From Petaurus breviceps papuanus (taxonomy: Eukaryota; Chordata; Mammalia; Diprotodontia; Petauridae): a stretch of 64,000 nt of DNA. Of the stretch, positions 32,262 to 42,929 are shown in pieces. A model generated the notes under the pieces. It had not been told where the DNA came from and made no database searches. It saw nothing but the letters and a program-made list of their open reading frames with translations. The first letter of the stretch is position 1. Each line of letters opens with the position of its first letter. The stretch spans positions 10,755,437 through 10,819,436 of the forward strand of contig JAMXIF010000058.1 of assembly GCA_028583685.1 (NCBI GenBank). The letters run 5' to 3'. The translations under genes and the position numbers were made by a program.

Positions 32262-33495
32262 TTTCATTTTTACATTTGCCTAGTGTCCTTGTTTCCTTTC
32301 CTTCCTCTCCTCTCTGCCCCTTCTCATAGATCTTTTCCATATAACAAAGAATTTTTTTAAAAAATAGGAAAAGGTCAACAATATTAATTACATCGTAAAA
32401 ACCTAAAAATCCATGCAATGTTTCACGCTCCTAAATCTCCACTTCTGCTTTTAAGGGAGGTGGGAGGTATTTTATCATCTTTTCTTTGGGGACAAAGTGT
32501 TCATTTTCATTTATTTTTGCTCTTTACATTGTTCAGTCAATCAGCATTAATCAATTAAATTAAATGCCTCCTGCATGCCAGACACTGGCATATACAGATA
32601 CAAAAAATGAACCAATCTTAAATGCTAGGGACCTTACATTCTGTTAGAGGAAACAGAATCCACCTATAAGTATATTCCAATTAAAAACAAACTAAATACA
32701 GGATTGTAAGGAAGTGAGTTACACCAGTACCTACTTACTTACACCAGTAAGTAAATCAGGAAAGGTTTGTTTGTTTGTTTGTGTTTCCCTTCAGAAGTGA
32801 ACTCAATGAATCCCCTTTGAGAGAGAGCTGAGGAAGGAGAGCATTCCATTGCTGAGGGTGGGAGTGGGGAGCAGTGTAGTGAGGGGAGAAGAAAGTGCAA
32901 AGGCAGGGAGAAATGGGAGTTTTAGACATTGTTTATATAGTTTTCTATGTATTTATTCTGTACCTGTTCGTATTGATTTTCCCAGATTTTCCTAAATTTT
33001 TCATCATTTCTTACATCACAATATTCAACCACAGTTTGTTTAGCAATACCCTTTTATAATGGACATCTACTTTGCTTCCAGTTCTTTGCCTCTACAAAAA
33101 TTGCTGCTATGAATAGATTAGGCTTTAATGGAACCTTTCTTTCTGTCTGGTGTACCAGACATGCCTAGCAGCATGATCTTGGAATCAGAGAATATAAACA
33201 TTTTAGTCACTTTCTTAGCATAATTCCAAATTGCTTTCCAGAGTGGTTGGACTGATTTATAGCTCCACAATTGGTATATTAATGAACTTGTCTTTTTACC
33301 CCTCCTCTAATATTGACTTTCTTCATCTTTTGTCTTTTTTTTTTTTTTTTGCTGATTTACTGGGTTTGAGGTAGAATCTCAAGTTCATTTGATTTGAATT
33401 TATCTCACTAGTGATTTGGTTATTATGATGTTATTAGTTTTTAATTCTTCTTTTGAAAATTGATTGCTGTCCTTTGGCCTCTTTACCTTTGGTAA
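32262..33495 (-). repeat. L1 LINE 3' region, interrupted by an L2 copy
   Basis: Left arm: cttctcatagatcttttcca, aaaaaataggaaaaggtcaa, ccatgcaatgtttcacgctc, ctttggggacaaagtgttca. Right arm: catttcttacatcacaatat, ggacatctactttgcttcca, gttctttgcctctac, acattttagtcactttctta, ccaaattgctttccagagtg, agctccacaattggtatatt. The two arms are collinear parts of one antisense L1 3' end, split at 32536-32925. Confidence 0.8.
32536..32925 (-). repeat. L2 LINE 3' end nested inside L1
   Basis: gtcaatcagcattaatcaat, gcctcctgcatgccagacac, tggcatatacagatacaaaa, gctagggaccttacattctg, then the further-upstream antisense L2 phrases gaggaaggagagcattccat and gtgcaaaggcagg. It is flanked by acattgttca (32526-32535) and acattgttta (32926-32935), a 10-bp duplication with one mismatch. 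A (GTTT)n run sits inside at 32766-32783. Confidence 0.75.
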
Positions 33496-33499
33496 ATGA

Positions 33500-33960
33500 C
33501 TTCTCAAGGTGTTTCCTAAAGCACACGTTTAAACATACCATTTCTTGCTCAAGAAACTTCTTTAATATCTAACTTTTTGAATGTGGAAGAAAATAACCAT
33601 TCTTTTACATTACAAGGATTTTGAGGATTGGTTCCAAACTTTCTTTCTAAATTGATTTCATAATGCTTTTCTATATACATTTACTAATAAAACCAAACTG
33701 GTCTCCTAACTCTGCCCTGGTTTTAACATCTCTTCTCCTGCCTCCATTCCTTTACACATGCTGTATCCTCCAAGCCTGTAATAGCTTAAGGGCCACCATT
33801 TGCACAAGCTTCTCCTTGTTAATGTGACCTCCTTAAATAACTTTGTAAATATATGGTTTTCTCTATCCCACCTTGCAGAATATAAGCTCTTAGAGGGCAG
33901 GTGTTTTCTCCTGTTTGTATTTTGAATTTGTGTCATTTATAATGTGTAATATATACCTTT
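33500..33960 (+). repeat. L2-like LINE 3' remnants
   Basis: gtttcctaaagcacacgttt (the family has 'cctaaagcacaggtctgacc') and, further on, agaatataagctcttagagg and gcaggtgttttctcctgttt (the 'tgagctccttgagggcagg' signature). Middle diverged. Confidence 0.45.
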
Positions 33961-34315
33961 GAACTTTCCTTATGAGTTAAAATCTTAAGTTTAACTATGT
34001 CCTTGTATCCCAACATATCATTTTCCTGATTTTTTGCCTTTTACACAGGACTTTAAGATCTTCAGTAAAAATGGTAACACCCATGGAAAGCAAATTAATC
34101 TTAATTGACTAGCTAATCATCCTTATTTCGGGCATTTTGTTTTCTTCTGGTTTTAGATTGCTTTCTTCTGGTGTTTCTGCTCTCTACCTTGACATTCAGT
34201 TTCTATTTTTTTTTTCTATTTTTCTATTTTTTTTTCCTCCCGGAATGTGAAATGTACTGTGATTTCTAAGAAAGGCTATGAGTTCAACAAGTGGTGTAAA
34301 GATGTAAAGTCTGTA

Positions 34316-34481
34316 GGGTGGCACAGTGAGTAAAGCGCTGGCCCTGGAGTCAGGAGGACCCAAGTTTGGTTCTGGCCTGAGATACTTAACACCCACACAA
34401 AAAAACTAGCCATGTAACCTTGGGCAAGTTACTTAACCCCAATTGCCCTCCAAAAGGCAAAAAAAAAAAAAAGAAGAAGAA
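34316..34481 (+). repeat. tRNA-derived SINE (subfamily with A/C-rich middle insert)
   Basis: agggtggcacagtgagtaaa, gcgctggccctggagtcagg, then acacccacacaaaaaaacta between the usual 'acttaacac' and 'tagcc-tgtaacc' blocks, cttgggcaagttacttaacc, and poly-A continuing into (GAA)n. Confidence 0.92.
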
Positions 34482-34590
34482 GAATATGTCTGTGTTCCTC
34501 AAGTCCATTTATTTTCTTTCTTCTTATTGTTAGAAAGGGAATAATGCCCTTGGTATTCATGCTCCAGAAGATCTGTAAGCTGATTATGGA

Positions 34591-34730
34591 TGGGCAGCTA
34601 GGTGGTGCAGTGAATAGAGCACTGGCCCTGGAGCCAAGAGGACCTGGGTTCGGATCTGGCCTCAGACACTTAACACAAAAACTAGCCATGTGACCTTAAG
34701 CAAGTCACTTAACCCCAATTGCCCTCCAAA
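34591..34730 (+). repeat. tRNA-derived SINE (subfamily with A-rich middle insert)
   Basis: gggcagctaggtggtgcagt, gaatagagcactggccctgg, cttaacacaaaaactagcca, taagcaagtcacttaacccc, ctccaaaaaataaa. Confidence 0.95.
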
Positions 34731-34844
34731 AAATAAAGCTCATTGTGGAAACATGCAGTAGAGTCGTAGCCTTTTTACATCCCTAAGACTGTATCATTTA
34801 TTGTTGTTAATTGGTGGGTGGAGTGTAGTGGGTGAGAGAAAGAG

Positions 34845-35095
34845 ACTGTGTAGAATAATAGAAGGTACATTGGACTACAGTCAGAAAATCTAGTTTTTGT
34901 TTTGGTTCCACTACATATTAGCATGTGATTTCAGCTAAGTTATTTAACTGCTGTGAATCTCAATTTACTTATCTGTACATTAGGATTAATCATCCTTGTT
35001 ATGTCTGAATAATAGGATTGTTCATAATCAATCCAAATAACCAGATTATATTATCTTTGTGAAGTACATTGTAACCATAAAGCACCATAAAATTT
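34845..35095 (+). repeat. CORE-SINE, full length, diverged
   Basis: aggtacattggactacagtc, gcatgtgatttcagctaagt, tatttaactgctgtgaatct, caatttacttatctgtacat, aggattgttcataatcaatc, gtgaagtacattgtaaccat, aaagcaccat. Confidence 0.68.
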
Positions 35096-35486
35096 TAAAT
35101 AAAAGTAGGAAATTATCTCACTTGCAAAGAAAATAAATAGGAAGGAAGAAAGTGCTTTAGATTATTAAATCAGTTAGATTTCGTGTAGAAGTTTTAACTG
35201 CATTTTCCCCAGAATATCTATGTGTTCACTGTTGACCTGGCTGTCCGTAGAGGGGAAATTCATGGAGGGGTCCAAGATTGTTGGGCATCAGCAAGGGTGA
35301 CTGAATATTATTCAGAACTGGCATTTCATTGATTTGTATGTTTCTTCCAGTGGACACATATATACCTACCCATCCAGTGCTTTTCTTGTCCATATTTTTG
35401 TGTTAGTTTTTCACACTTGCTCTGCCCATCATGGTAATGGTCTTTCTTGCTTTTTCATTTTTTTATGTTTTTATTTTATTTTATTT

Positions 35487-35637
35487 TGCTTTTTGGAGGG
35501 CAGTTGGGGTTAAGCAACTTGCCCAAGGTCACACAGCTAGTTTTTTGTGTGTGTGTTAAGTGTCAGAGGCCAGATTTGAACTCAGGTCCTCCTGACTCCA
35601 GGGCTGGTGCTCTATTCACTGTGCCACCTTGCCACCC
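35487..35637 (-). repeat. tRNA-derived SINE (subfamily with T/G-rich middle insert), full length
   Basis: ggagggcagttggggttaag, gcccaaggtcacacagctag, ttttttgtgtgtgtgttaag (the antisense of the A/C-rich insert), ggtcctcctgactccagggc, and ctgtgccaccttgccacccc. Confidence 0.94.
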
Positions 35638-35839
35638 CTTTTCTTTTTTTTTTTTGACAGTATGAAGTTATCACTGAAAGCACATGACCTGTCCATCACT
35701 TAACTCTTGCCCTTGCCATACTACAACTTTTCATTCATCTATTTTCCTGATGACATGCTTAATCTAAAGTTCCTTATGTTCTACACTCCTTACTCCCACT
35801 ATGTATCTCTCTACTGTTCTGACATTTTTAATTCTTCAA

Positions 35840-35965
35840 ATGAATGAATCAAATAATGAAAAAAAAATTTTTAAGTGCATTCTTTGTGCCAGGCACCTTG
35901 CTAAGCCCTGGGAATACAGCAAACAAGCAGACTGTCCCATTTCATGATTTGCAGTCATACAAGAC
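35840..35965 (-). repeat. L2 LINE 3' end fragment
   Basis: aatgaatgaatcaaataatg, agtgcattctttgtgccagg, caccttgctaagccctggga, atacagcaaacaagcagact, gtccca. Confidence 0.75.
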
Positions 35966-36159
35966 CATTAATAGAATTGGTAGTAAAGAAATGGACCTTT
36001 GTTTTGGGAAAAATTTAGGTATTCAGAATGTTCCCCACAAATAAAAATACTGACTTTACTACCCAATTTCTCTTTAGTATCTTTTAACCTGAATCTGAAA
36101 TCAAACCTTTTGTCCATTCTTGGAGACAAAGAGCTTAGAAGTATTTTTCATCACTTTAT

Positions 36160-36318
36160 AGTTCAGATCGCAAAAGACTTTCACAAAAGTTAATCCATTT
36201 GATATTCATGACCCTGCGGCATAGATGGGCTTTATTATTTTCATTCTGCACATGAATAAAGTGTCAGAGTTTGAACCTATATTCATACCATTCCAAATCC
36301 TATTCTCTGTCCCTTAAA
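36160..36318 (-). repeat. CORE-SINE, 3' two thirds
   Basis: aatccatttgatattcatga, ccctgcggcatagatgggct, ttattattttcattctgcac, gtgtcagagtttgaacctat. Confidence 0.62.
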
Positions 36319-36989
36319 TCACCATTGCTATCAGTAATTATTGTTTCGTATGATAGAAAACTGCACTGAGTGGTTTTTCAGATTTTATTATAGACTTGCC
36401 CCCAAAACTTTGTCATATATCCCAAAGAAGGGGAATCCTCTTCTAATAGATTCTGAAGAGTGTATGTTTTGGGTTGAAATTGGTTTAAGAAGGAAAAAAA
36501 AAGTAAAGAACTTCTTTTATTAAAAGAAAAAGAAGTTGTATTGAGGTCTTAGCTTGATTGTGAGAGAGCCTCATATAGCTTGGCTTCCCTGTGCCAGGAT
36601 AAAGTCTGGGATTTAAATCCCAAATTGCTCTTCATAGGGTATTACCATGTTAGGTAGGTGAGGGAAGAAAATAGACTCATCTGCTCTAAGTTGCAAAAGC
36701 CCTTTCAGGATATTTCAACAGACTTGTACTTGAGCAGGAATCTTGTCTGTAACATTCTTGACTAGTGATAATCCACACTCAATTAAGAGATCCCAAGTGA
36801 TGAAGAAATTATGGCCTTAAAAGGCATACCATTCTACATTTAGCTGATTTGATCATGAAGTTTTATTTTCTCATACAACTGAACACTATTTTTTCCATTC
36901 ATTTTTGTCTTCTGTAAATACAAGTTTTATAATTAGTTTTTCATATGACAACTCTTAAGATAATACACTCCATCTTCTCTTCTTCAAGC
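36319..36989. other. intronic DNA without recognised feature
   Basis: No repeat or gene was recognised. Short frames only. Confidence 0.5.
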
Positions 36990-37220
36990 TAATTATTTCC
37001 CCTTCCCTTCAGTTGATCTTCGTGAATCTTGTTCATCCTAATCTTAATCTCCCTACCTTTAGACACACTACAGCTTCTCAATATCATACCTAAATTATGA
37101 CATCCAGAACTAAACATATTACACCAGATTGAGTTTTATCACAGTATCAGAATTGTAGCCTTCCTCATTCTAGCCACTATGCTTCTGTTATTTTACCTAT
37201 AAAAGTTGAAGCTGTCCTAA
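36990..37220 (-). repeat. possible CR1/L3 LINE fragment
   Basis: atgacatccagaactaaaca, tattacaccagattgagttt and ttctagccactatgcttctg echo the antisense CR1 phrases 'gtgcccagaactgaacacagtactccagatgtggtctgacc' and 'ctggacactatgcctct'. Confidence 0.45.
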
Positions 37221-37433
37221 GGCTTGGCAGAAACCTCCATCTCATCCCTGGCCTTTGCAGTTTGTTGTCAGAGAATTTTAAGCCTCATTGTGGTTTAGAA
37301 TCATTAGTGTTTTGAAATTGAAAGAGCTATTAGGGATAATTTAGTTTCACAGACTTTCAGAACTAAAAGAAAAAAGTCACAAGCCATTTAATTCAACCTA
37401 TACTCTGACTCAAGTGTCCTCTACACAGTAGAT

Positions 37434-37541
37434 ATAGGACCTAAGCTTGAGTGTCTTTATTTATGTGTTCTTTTCAAGAGTTCAAGCTTTTTCACAAGGG
37501 AGGGCTTGAACTTCTGGAATGCTTTACAGTGGAAGGTATCA
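37434..37541 (+). repeat. dispersed duplicate, copy A (partner at 38530)
   Basis: Shares ataggacctaagctt, tctttattta, tttcacaagg, cttgaacttct-gaatgc and ttaca-tggaa with 38530-38642, roughly 80 % identical by eye. Neither copy is a repeat family I know. Confidence 0.8.
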
Positions 37542-37564
37542 CAAGTAGTCATCCAGCTTTTACT

Positions 37565-37750
37565 TAAAGAATGTTGAATTCAGAGTCAAAGAACCTTTCT
37601 TCAAATTATGGTTCTGCCACTTATTTACCTGCAAGACTTCAAGTAAATCACTTATCTTCTTTGGATCTTGGTTTTCTAATCTGCAAAGTAAGTTGGCCTA
37701 GATGACCTTTAAGTCTCTTCTAGCTCTAAATCATTGATCTTATGATCTGT
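37565..37750 (+). repeat. CORE-SINE, full length
   Basis: gaattcagagtcaaagaacc, tatggttctgccacttattt, gtaaatcacttatcttcttt, ggttttctaatctgcaaagt, tggcctagatgacctttaag, tctcttctagctctaaatca. Confidence 0.78.
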
Positions 37751-37754
37751 GATG

Positions 37755-37905
37755 GATCACTCAACTACCACATAATATACCATATCTTGGCATATCTTTT
37801 TGATAACTGATTGTTTGGAAATTTTTCCTTCTAGTGAGACAAAATCCATTTCACATGACTTCCCTCCCATAGCACATCATTCTATCTTCAAATTTCAGGA
37901 CTACC
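37755..37905 (-). repeat. possible CR1/L3 LINE fragment
   Basis: ctgattgtttggaaattttt, ccttctagtgagacaaaatc, then ttcccatagcacatcattct-like text, echoing the antisense CR1 'gttaggaagtttttccttacatcaagcctaaa'. Weak. Confidence 0.35.
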
Positions 37906-38139
37906 TTCCCCCTCTCCACTATCACATGATATTTTGCAATGTACAAGTTCATATTATTTTTAGTTATTTATGCCTTTAAACCCTTATTTGAAACATTGAG
38001 CTCTGGGAGGGATCAAACCATGTTTTATTGAAATTTGTGTGCCTCTTCTAGCCCCTATTACACAAATATTACACACTTCACAAGATTTTGGTTTATCCAC
38101 TTAAAGTCTAGCTGTCTAATATCTAGCTCCATTTTTCTC

Positions 38140-38470
38140 TGCTCTTTGCTGCTAGACTCATTCCTGTTCTCACTTCCTTGGCTGAGGCTATTTCCTCCTT
38201 CTTCCCCATCACAATCCTACCCATCCTTCAGCACTCTCCAAGCTGAATTCTCCTTCCTCTGTGCCTGTCTCTCTCTCTCATTTGTATCTCCTGGATGTAT
38301 CCTCCTCGACCTCCTATTTCTCCTGACTCCTCAGTCTTTAGGGTCTGAGTTGTCAGCTCTCATTCTTGCTTATGTTATTCAGCTTCCTTGGGTGTTATTC
38401 TCATTTCTCCATCAGATTCTCGAGTTCTTTGAGTGTGTGGTCTGGTTGTGTTCTTCCTCTTTAACTTTTA
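38140..38470 (+). repeat. possible L2-type LINE 3' remnant
   Basis: Pyrimidine-rich: caatcctacccatccttcag, cactctccaagctgaattct, ccttcctctgtgcctgtctc, resembling the 3' region of L2-like elements ('tcaagactcagctcaa-tgccacctcct'). The 148-codon + frame across it (38035-38481) is Ser/Leu/Phe-rich, as expected for pyrimidine-rich DNA, and not a credible gene. Confidence 0.35.
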
Positions 38471-38529
38471 TTGATGAGTAAGTTGAAGTTTTGGGTTGGA
38501 AAGGGACCTGGCCCATATTGTTGCATGAC

Positions 38530-38642
38530 ATAGGACCTAAGCTTCCTCGTCTTTATTTAAGTGCTCTTTTTTTTAAGAGTCCATGCTATTTCACAAGGAA
38601 ACTCTTGAACTTCTGAAATGCATTACAATGGAAAGTCTCATA
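38530..38642 (+). repeat. dispersed duplicate, copy B (partner at 37434)
   Basis: Direct-orientation relative of 37434-37541, about 1.1 kb away. Differences include a longer T-run (38569-38574). Confidence 0.8.
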
Positions 38643-40131
38643 AACTCCCATTCACTGCAGTGAAATAACAAGAAATGAGAACCTACCATCTTTAGGATAA
38701 TTTTTTTACTTTTCTTTTTTGCCTCTGAATTAAAAAAATGAATACAATAATTACTAACTAAACCTATAAATAGAGAATGGATTTTCTTTTTTGTTACCTT
38801 CTCCTTAATATAGCTAGTATTATTCAGGATTAAGTTTTATTACTCTGGAAGAAATATCAAGGGTCAAACTAGTTTGTATTTATTTCTCTCTCCATGATTC
38901 CATTTCACAGACTCAGTAACTATATTACTAAACCATTCCAGCCATCTGGTTTCATAGCCAAGTCTGCTTTTCCTCCTGTCTTTATCTGCCCTAGCTCTCC
39001 TTGTTTTGTGAAAATAACCTCCGTCTGAAACTCTGTGGAGCCCCTGATTTTTCCCTTTCCTTTGCTTTGCTAAAACGGTGACACAGACAGATTGCATTCT
39101 CAAATACTCATCAGTCAAGGTCATTTCTCTTTAGTGCCAAACTGTTTTGCTTACCTGCCCTGTGGAACCACTCTACCTGGGCCTGCCATCTTTTCTCCCT
39201 TTATCTCCTAGATATTTGATTCTGTTACTATCTTTAGGGTGCTACATACTCCATTACTTAAATTTATGCTTTGTCATTTCCATTTAGTATAAGTCTTGGA
39301 TTTCCAAGGCAGCCAAATAATTTTATAAGCTAATGTGTCCTAATATAATGATTGGAAAAGGTTCTTTTTTAACCTTCCTTTCCTGGAAAACTTGTGAAAT
39401 TTTAGTCAGACTGAGAGAAGTTGTGACACGTACGTGTTTGTACGTGTGTACGTACACGTGTGTGTATATATGGTATGGAAGATGGTATCATAGGAGGCCC
39501 CTGATTATTCATAGTATCTGGACAAGATTAAAAAGTCAAGAACTGAATAGTAAGATGTAGTATTCCCTATTAATGCACTTAATTACAGTTTTAGACTGAA
39601 TTGGAAATTGGGCTCAATGTCAGTTCTGTAGCATCTGCTAATTTTTTCCTGCCATTTAATAACTTTTCTTCACGATATTCCTTCATTCAGGGCACTTCAG
39701 CTTTTTTACCTGAGAGGAACTTATTTCCATTAGAATTATAACAGTACTTACATATTTTGCATTTTAAAATGTTTATGTGATTAAGCCCTGAAAAAATTAT
39801 TACTTTTAATTCTTACCAGTGTGCTCTTCCAACTGATTCTTTCTTTTGTATTTGGAACAATGCCATTTAATTTGGAAACAAATACAAAAGCTCCTTTTGA
39901 TTATCAGGTACACATTTAACTGAAACTATCAGTTGAATGCTGGTAATTGGGATTGGGAGAAGCAGGGGCACATATCTCTTTTCCTTCCCTATCCCCCATT
40001 CTCTTGCACACACTGGTTATTAAGTAGCACACAGTGTGTTTTATGCAGATTGCAGTCTCCTTTCCCCCTACCCTTCTATACCTGCCCAATCCTGATTTTT
40101 GTTTTTAATAAAATGCTTTTTTCTTTAACAG
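38643..40131. other. intron flank upstream of the second SND1 exon
   Basis: Unassigned DNA apart from an alternating purine-pyrimidine stretch at 39426-39471 with two 12-bp palindromes. Ends in the acceptor tract of the exon at 40132. Confidence 0.5.
39426..39471. repeat. alternating purine-pyrimidine tract with 12-bp palindromes
   Basis: acacgtacgtgt at 39426-39437 and gtgtacgtacac at 39446-39457 are each perfectly self-complementary. The tract continues as gtgtgtgtatata. It contains several CpG steps, unusual in this CpG-poor intron. Confidence 0.9.
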
Positions 40132-40204
40132 AGCTATTAAGAATGGGAAGGGATTACATAGCAAGAAGGAAGTGCCTATCCACCGTGTGGCAGACATCTC
40201 TGGG
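40132..40204 (+). CDS. SND1: SND1 internal exon, linker between the third and fourth SN-like domains
   Basis: A 73-bp exon: one base completing the Arg codon begun at 13441-13442, then 24 full codons ending in GGG just before gtaaga, so the downstream intron is phase 0. The peptide is AIKNGK followed by [18 protein letters not shown], which matches the vertebrate SND1 linker leading into the fourth SN-like domain (about residues 493-516 of the human protein, numbering approximate). It is lysine-rich and has no membrane or signal features. The acceptor region reads aacag|AG, so a second AG lies 2 bases further on. Using that one would shift the frame, so the upstream AG is the functional choice. 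The conserved next residues in human (Asp-Thr-Gln) are expected on an exon beyond 64000. Confidence 0.97.
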
Positions 40205-42925
40205 GTAAGATGCATCTTTGTTTCATAGAGTATGGAATAGAAGAACAAGGCATTTGTTGCTTATTCTTTTCAGAAGCTCAGATTATGAGTGTTTATTATT
40301 ATTGCACATGAGAGTTTTCAACTACTGAATGTTGAGTGTCCTGTCTCCGTCTCCTACCCCCACAAGTTCCTATCTCAGTGTCTAGGGGGATACTGACTTG
40401 CATTGTAGCAAAGCAAGATCTGCACAATACCTCTCAGCTTAGCTCAATCCATATATTTAAGCTGTGTTTCTGACAATAAATGTGTCTTCTGCTTCACAAA
40501 TGCTACTTTTTTTTAAGCTTTCTAAATGAACTTTGTATTGTGTCTAAGTTGGTTTTCCCAGGGCATAGAAAATGCCCTCTTTAACAAACTCTTATGCCTA
40601 GTAATTTGTGAAGAGGCATGGGGAAAGAGAAGGTTGATGTTAGTCTTTAGAAGTTGATGGAGAATTTCCTCATGCCTTGTTTCACCCAATTTGGGTGATT
40701 GTAGCTAAAAGGGATAAGTATATGAGTCCTACTCCATAGATGATGGAGAATACAAATGGATCAGTGACACTAGCAACTTTGAACTCCCCAAAGTCTATAT
40801 CTAAATGTCTACTTTGTGATAAAACTCATTTTTAAATATTGAGGAATTTCTCATTTTAAAACATTTTAGAACTTCTTAGATCCACCTAGGGTATTTTTTC
40901 TTCTTCTTTGATGGACCTTTTCACCACCATTTCCAACTTTCATGGTTTAGATTCATGGTTCATGCATTGCATGCCCATGTTCTGATGTGGGCTGGACACT
41001 GGGGAATTGTTTATGCCATTGGTAAAATGATCACATAACCCAAGGTAGATTATCTTTAAAGGTGAACAGTCTAACAAATCTCAGCCCAGACACTCCAGGA
41101 ACATGCTTCAGGCAGTGGAAAGAAAATACGGAAAACAAAGACTTCTTGAACTCGGCATAGCCCACAGCAGAGATGAATTAGGGTCTTTTATCTTCCTGTT
41201 ACATTTTGTTTCCCAGCCTGGCTGGATCTTTTTCCAGTGCTCCTGTGATTACTTATTACAAATGAGAGTCCGAATAGTCCACACTTTCCTGGGTGGCCAT
41301 GGTTCCCTGCTCATAATAAATGAGGAAACTAGGTTGAGCTGCCCACACAATGTTTGTAAGCAACCAGATATTGCATCTTAGAAGCAGCAATTTTATTTCT
41401 ACCCTGCATTTGCACTTGAAATAGAAGTTTTGTCTGCTTAATGCCTCTGTGTCCTACTATTAAAACATAAACCTGTACTTTGTGTTACATCTTAATTTTA
41501 GATCAAAACCTCTGAGAAACATAGCTGTTCCATGTGAAGTTTAGCTAACTTGCCATTTCAAGATGCATCTTAGTATCTCTTAATGGTTTGAGATCTGTAC
41601 TCATTCTGGTTCTAGGCAGTTAAAGTTACTTTGAAAATTTGAACTTTGGATTTTCAGTGATATTAGCTTTGCATTGCCCCATAGATTCCCCACCCCTACC
41701 TTCCACCAGCCTTTAATGCTTCATTTTGATAAAGGTGTTAGATTTAAGAATAATTTCCCAAATCATTGAGCTGAAAAGTGAACTATAACCCTGTGTTGGA
41801 ATGTATAATGTAGGGTCTTCTGGTTTGTAGATGACCTAGATATCTCAGGAATATGTCTAATCTAGTTATGGAAAGAGCAAAGTAACCTTTTGTTGCTCAA
41901 TTTTCTTCCTCTTATTTCTAATCCCAGGTATAGATTTGCTAATACAAGGAAAAGGAAGCTAATTAGATTGTTTAGATGGAGAAATACCAGCTTAAAAATG
42001 TAGGTTATCAGTGAATGGAAGAGACTACTTCTATGATAAATTCTTCTGTGCCATTCTTACTTATACTCTCTTATGCTCTCATAATTTTTGACATTTCCTT
42101 ATGCTTCCCCATCTCTCCCTTCCATATATATTCTTTATTTTTAGATATTAGAAGACTGACTTATTTTTAAATTTTTAAAAAGTAACTTAAAATAAATAAT
42201 TTAAAAATAAATGCCAACTAAATTCTTTTTAGTTGCTATTTAAATAAAAGAGCACAGTTGAGATGGTGCCAGAAAATCTGAAAGTTACTCACTATAAAGG
42301 AATATTAGGTATGACCTTGTCTGACTAGATCACAAATTAGTTTATCTTAGCATGCTGTTTCCTTTTTATTGCCTCTGTATTAGATAGTCATCTTCCCCAG
42401 TCCCTTCTGCCCCTCCTATTTCCCTAACAGTGTTGTATTTGGGGGTGGGTGCTAGGCATGTTGTAGGTGCTTCTATATTATTTAAATATGATGTATAGCT
42501 CTCCCTGCATACTGAAACATTCTGGGCAGCTTCCTCTCTTGAGTGTAGATTAGACAAGGTTGTAAAAATGATGGTTAATATAGGCAAATGCCTCACAGAG
42601 GATGAAAAATGAACAGGCATAGAAAGCAAATATTGAAACATCGTTTGGCAGAGTTTTGTTAATCTTTTAAAAATATTCCCCATCTCCCCCCCGCCCCCAA
42701 ATTGATCCCCCTTTACTTAGGGAAGGTTAGTAGTTGTAAAAGATAAATGCTAGAGTTCCTGTAGTTGACAGCGCATGCTATTTTGCTGCCAAAATAATTT
42801 AACGTGAATTAGTGTCTATGCCTACTCCTTCTTTCCCTACCCCTACACCCTTGAGAAATGCATTCATGAATTCACATTTTTTTCTCCATGCCTCCTCCTA
42901 CCTAAGGAATGGCAGTCTCTAAAAG
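40205..42925. other. intronic DNA without recognised feature (2.7 kb)
   Basis: No repeat family was recognised with confidence. 42140-42210 is A/T-homopolymer rich. Frames of 92 (41103) and 105 (42366, minus) codons have no domain. Confidence 0.45.
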
Positions 42926-42929
42926 AACA

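Larger units (their letters stand above)
13443..40131 (+). other. SND1: SND1 intron, complete (26,689 bp)
   Basis: Donor gtaaga at 13443. The acceptor is a short T-rich tract (ttttttctttaac) and AG at 40130-40131. This is a phase 2 intron: it splits an Arg codon AG|A. The contents are mostly SINE, L2, L1 and CORE-SINE remnants plus unassigned AT-rich DNA. No nested gene is visible. LRRC4, which is nested antisense in a later SND1 intron in human, would show as a roughly 650-codon frame and is absent. Confidence 0.93.

Noticed and set aside
38035-38481. 148-codon + frame that looks membrane-like (Leu/Phe/Ser-rich)
   Set aside because: The hydrophobic look follows from pyrimidine-rich DNA, probably an old L2-type remnant. 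No start context or homology.
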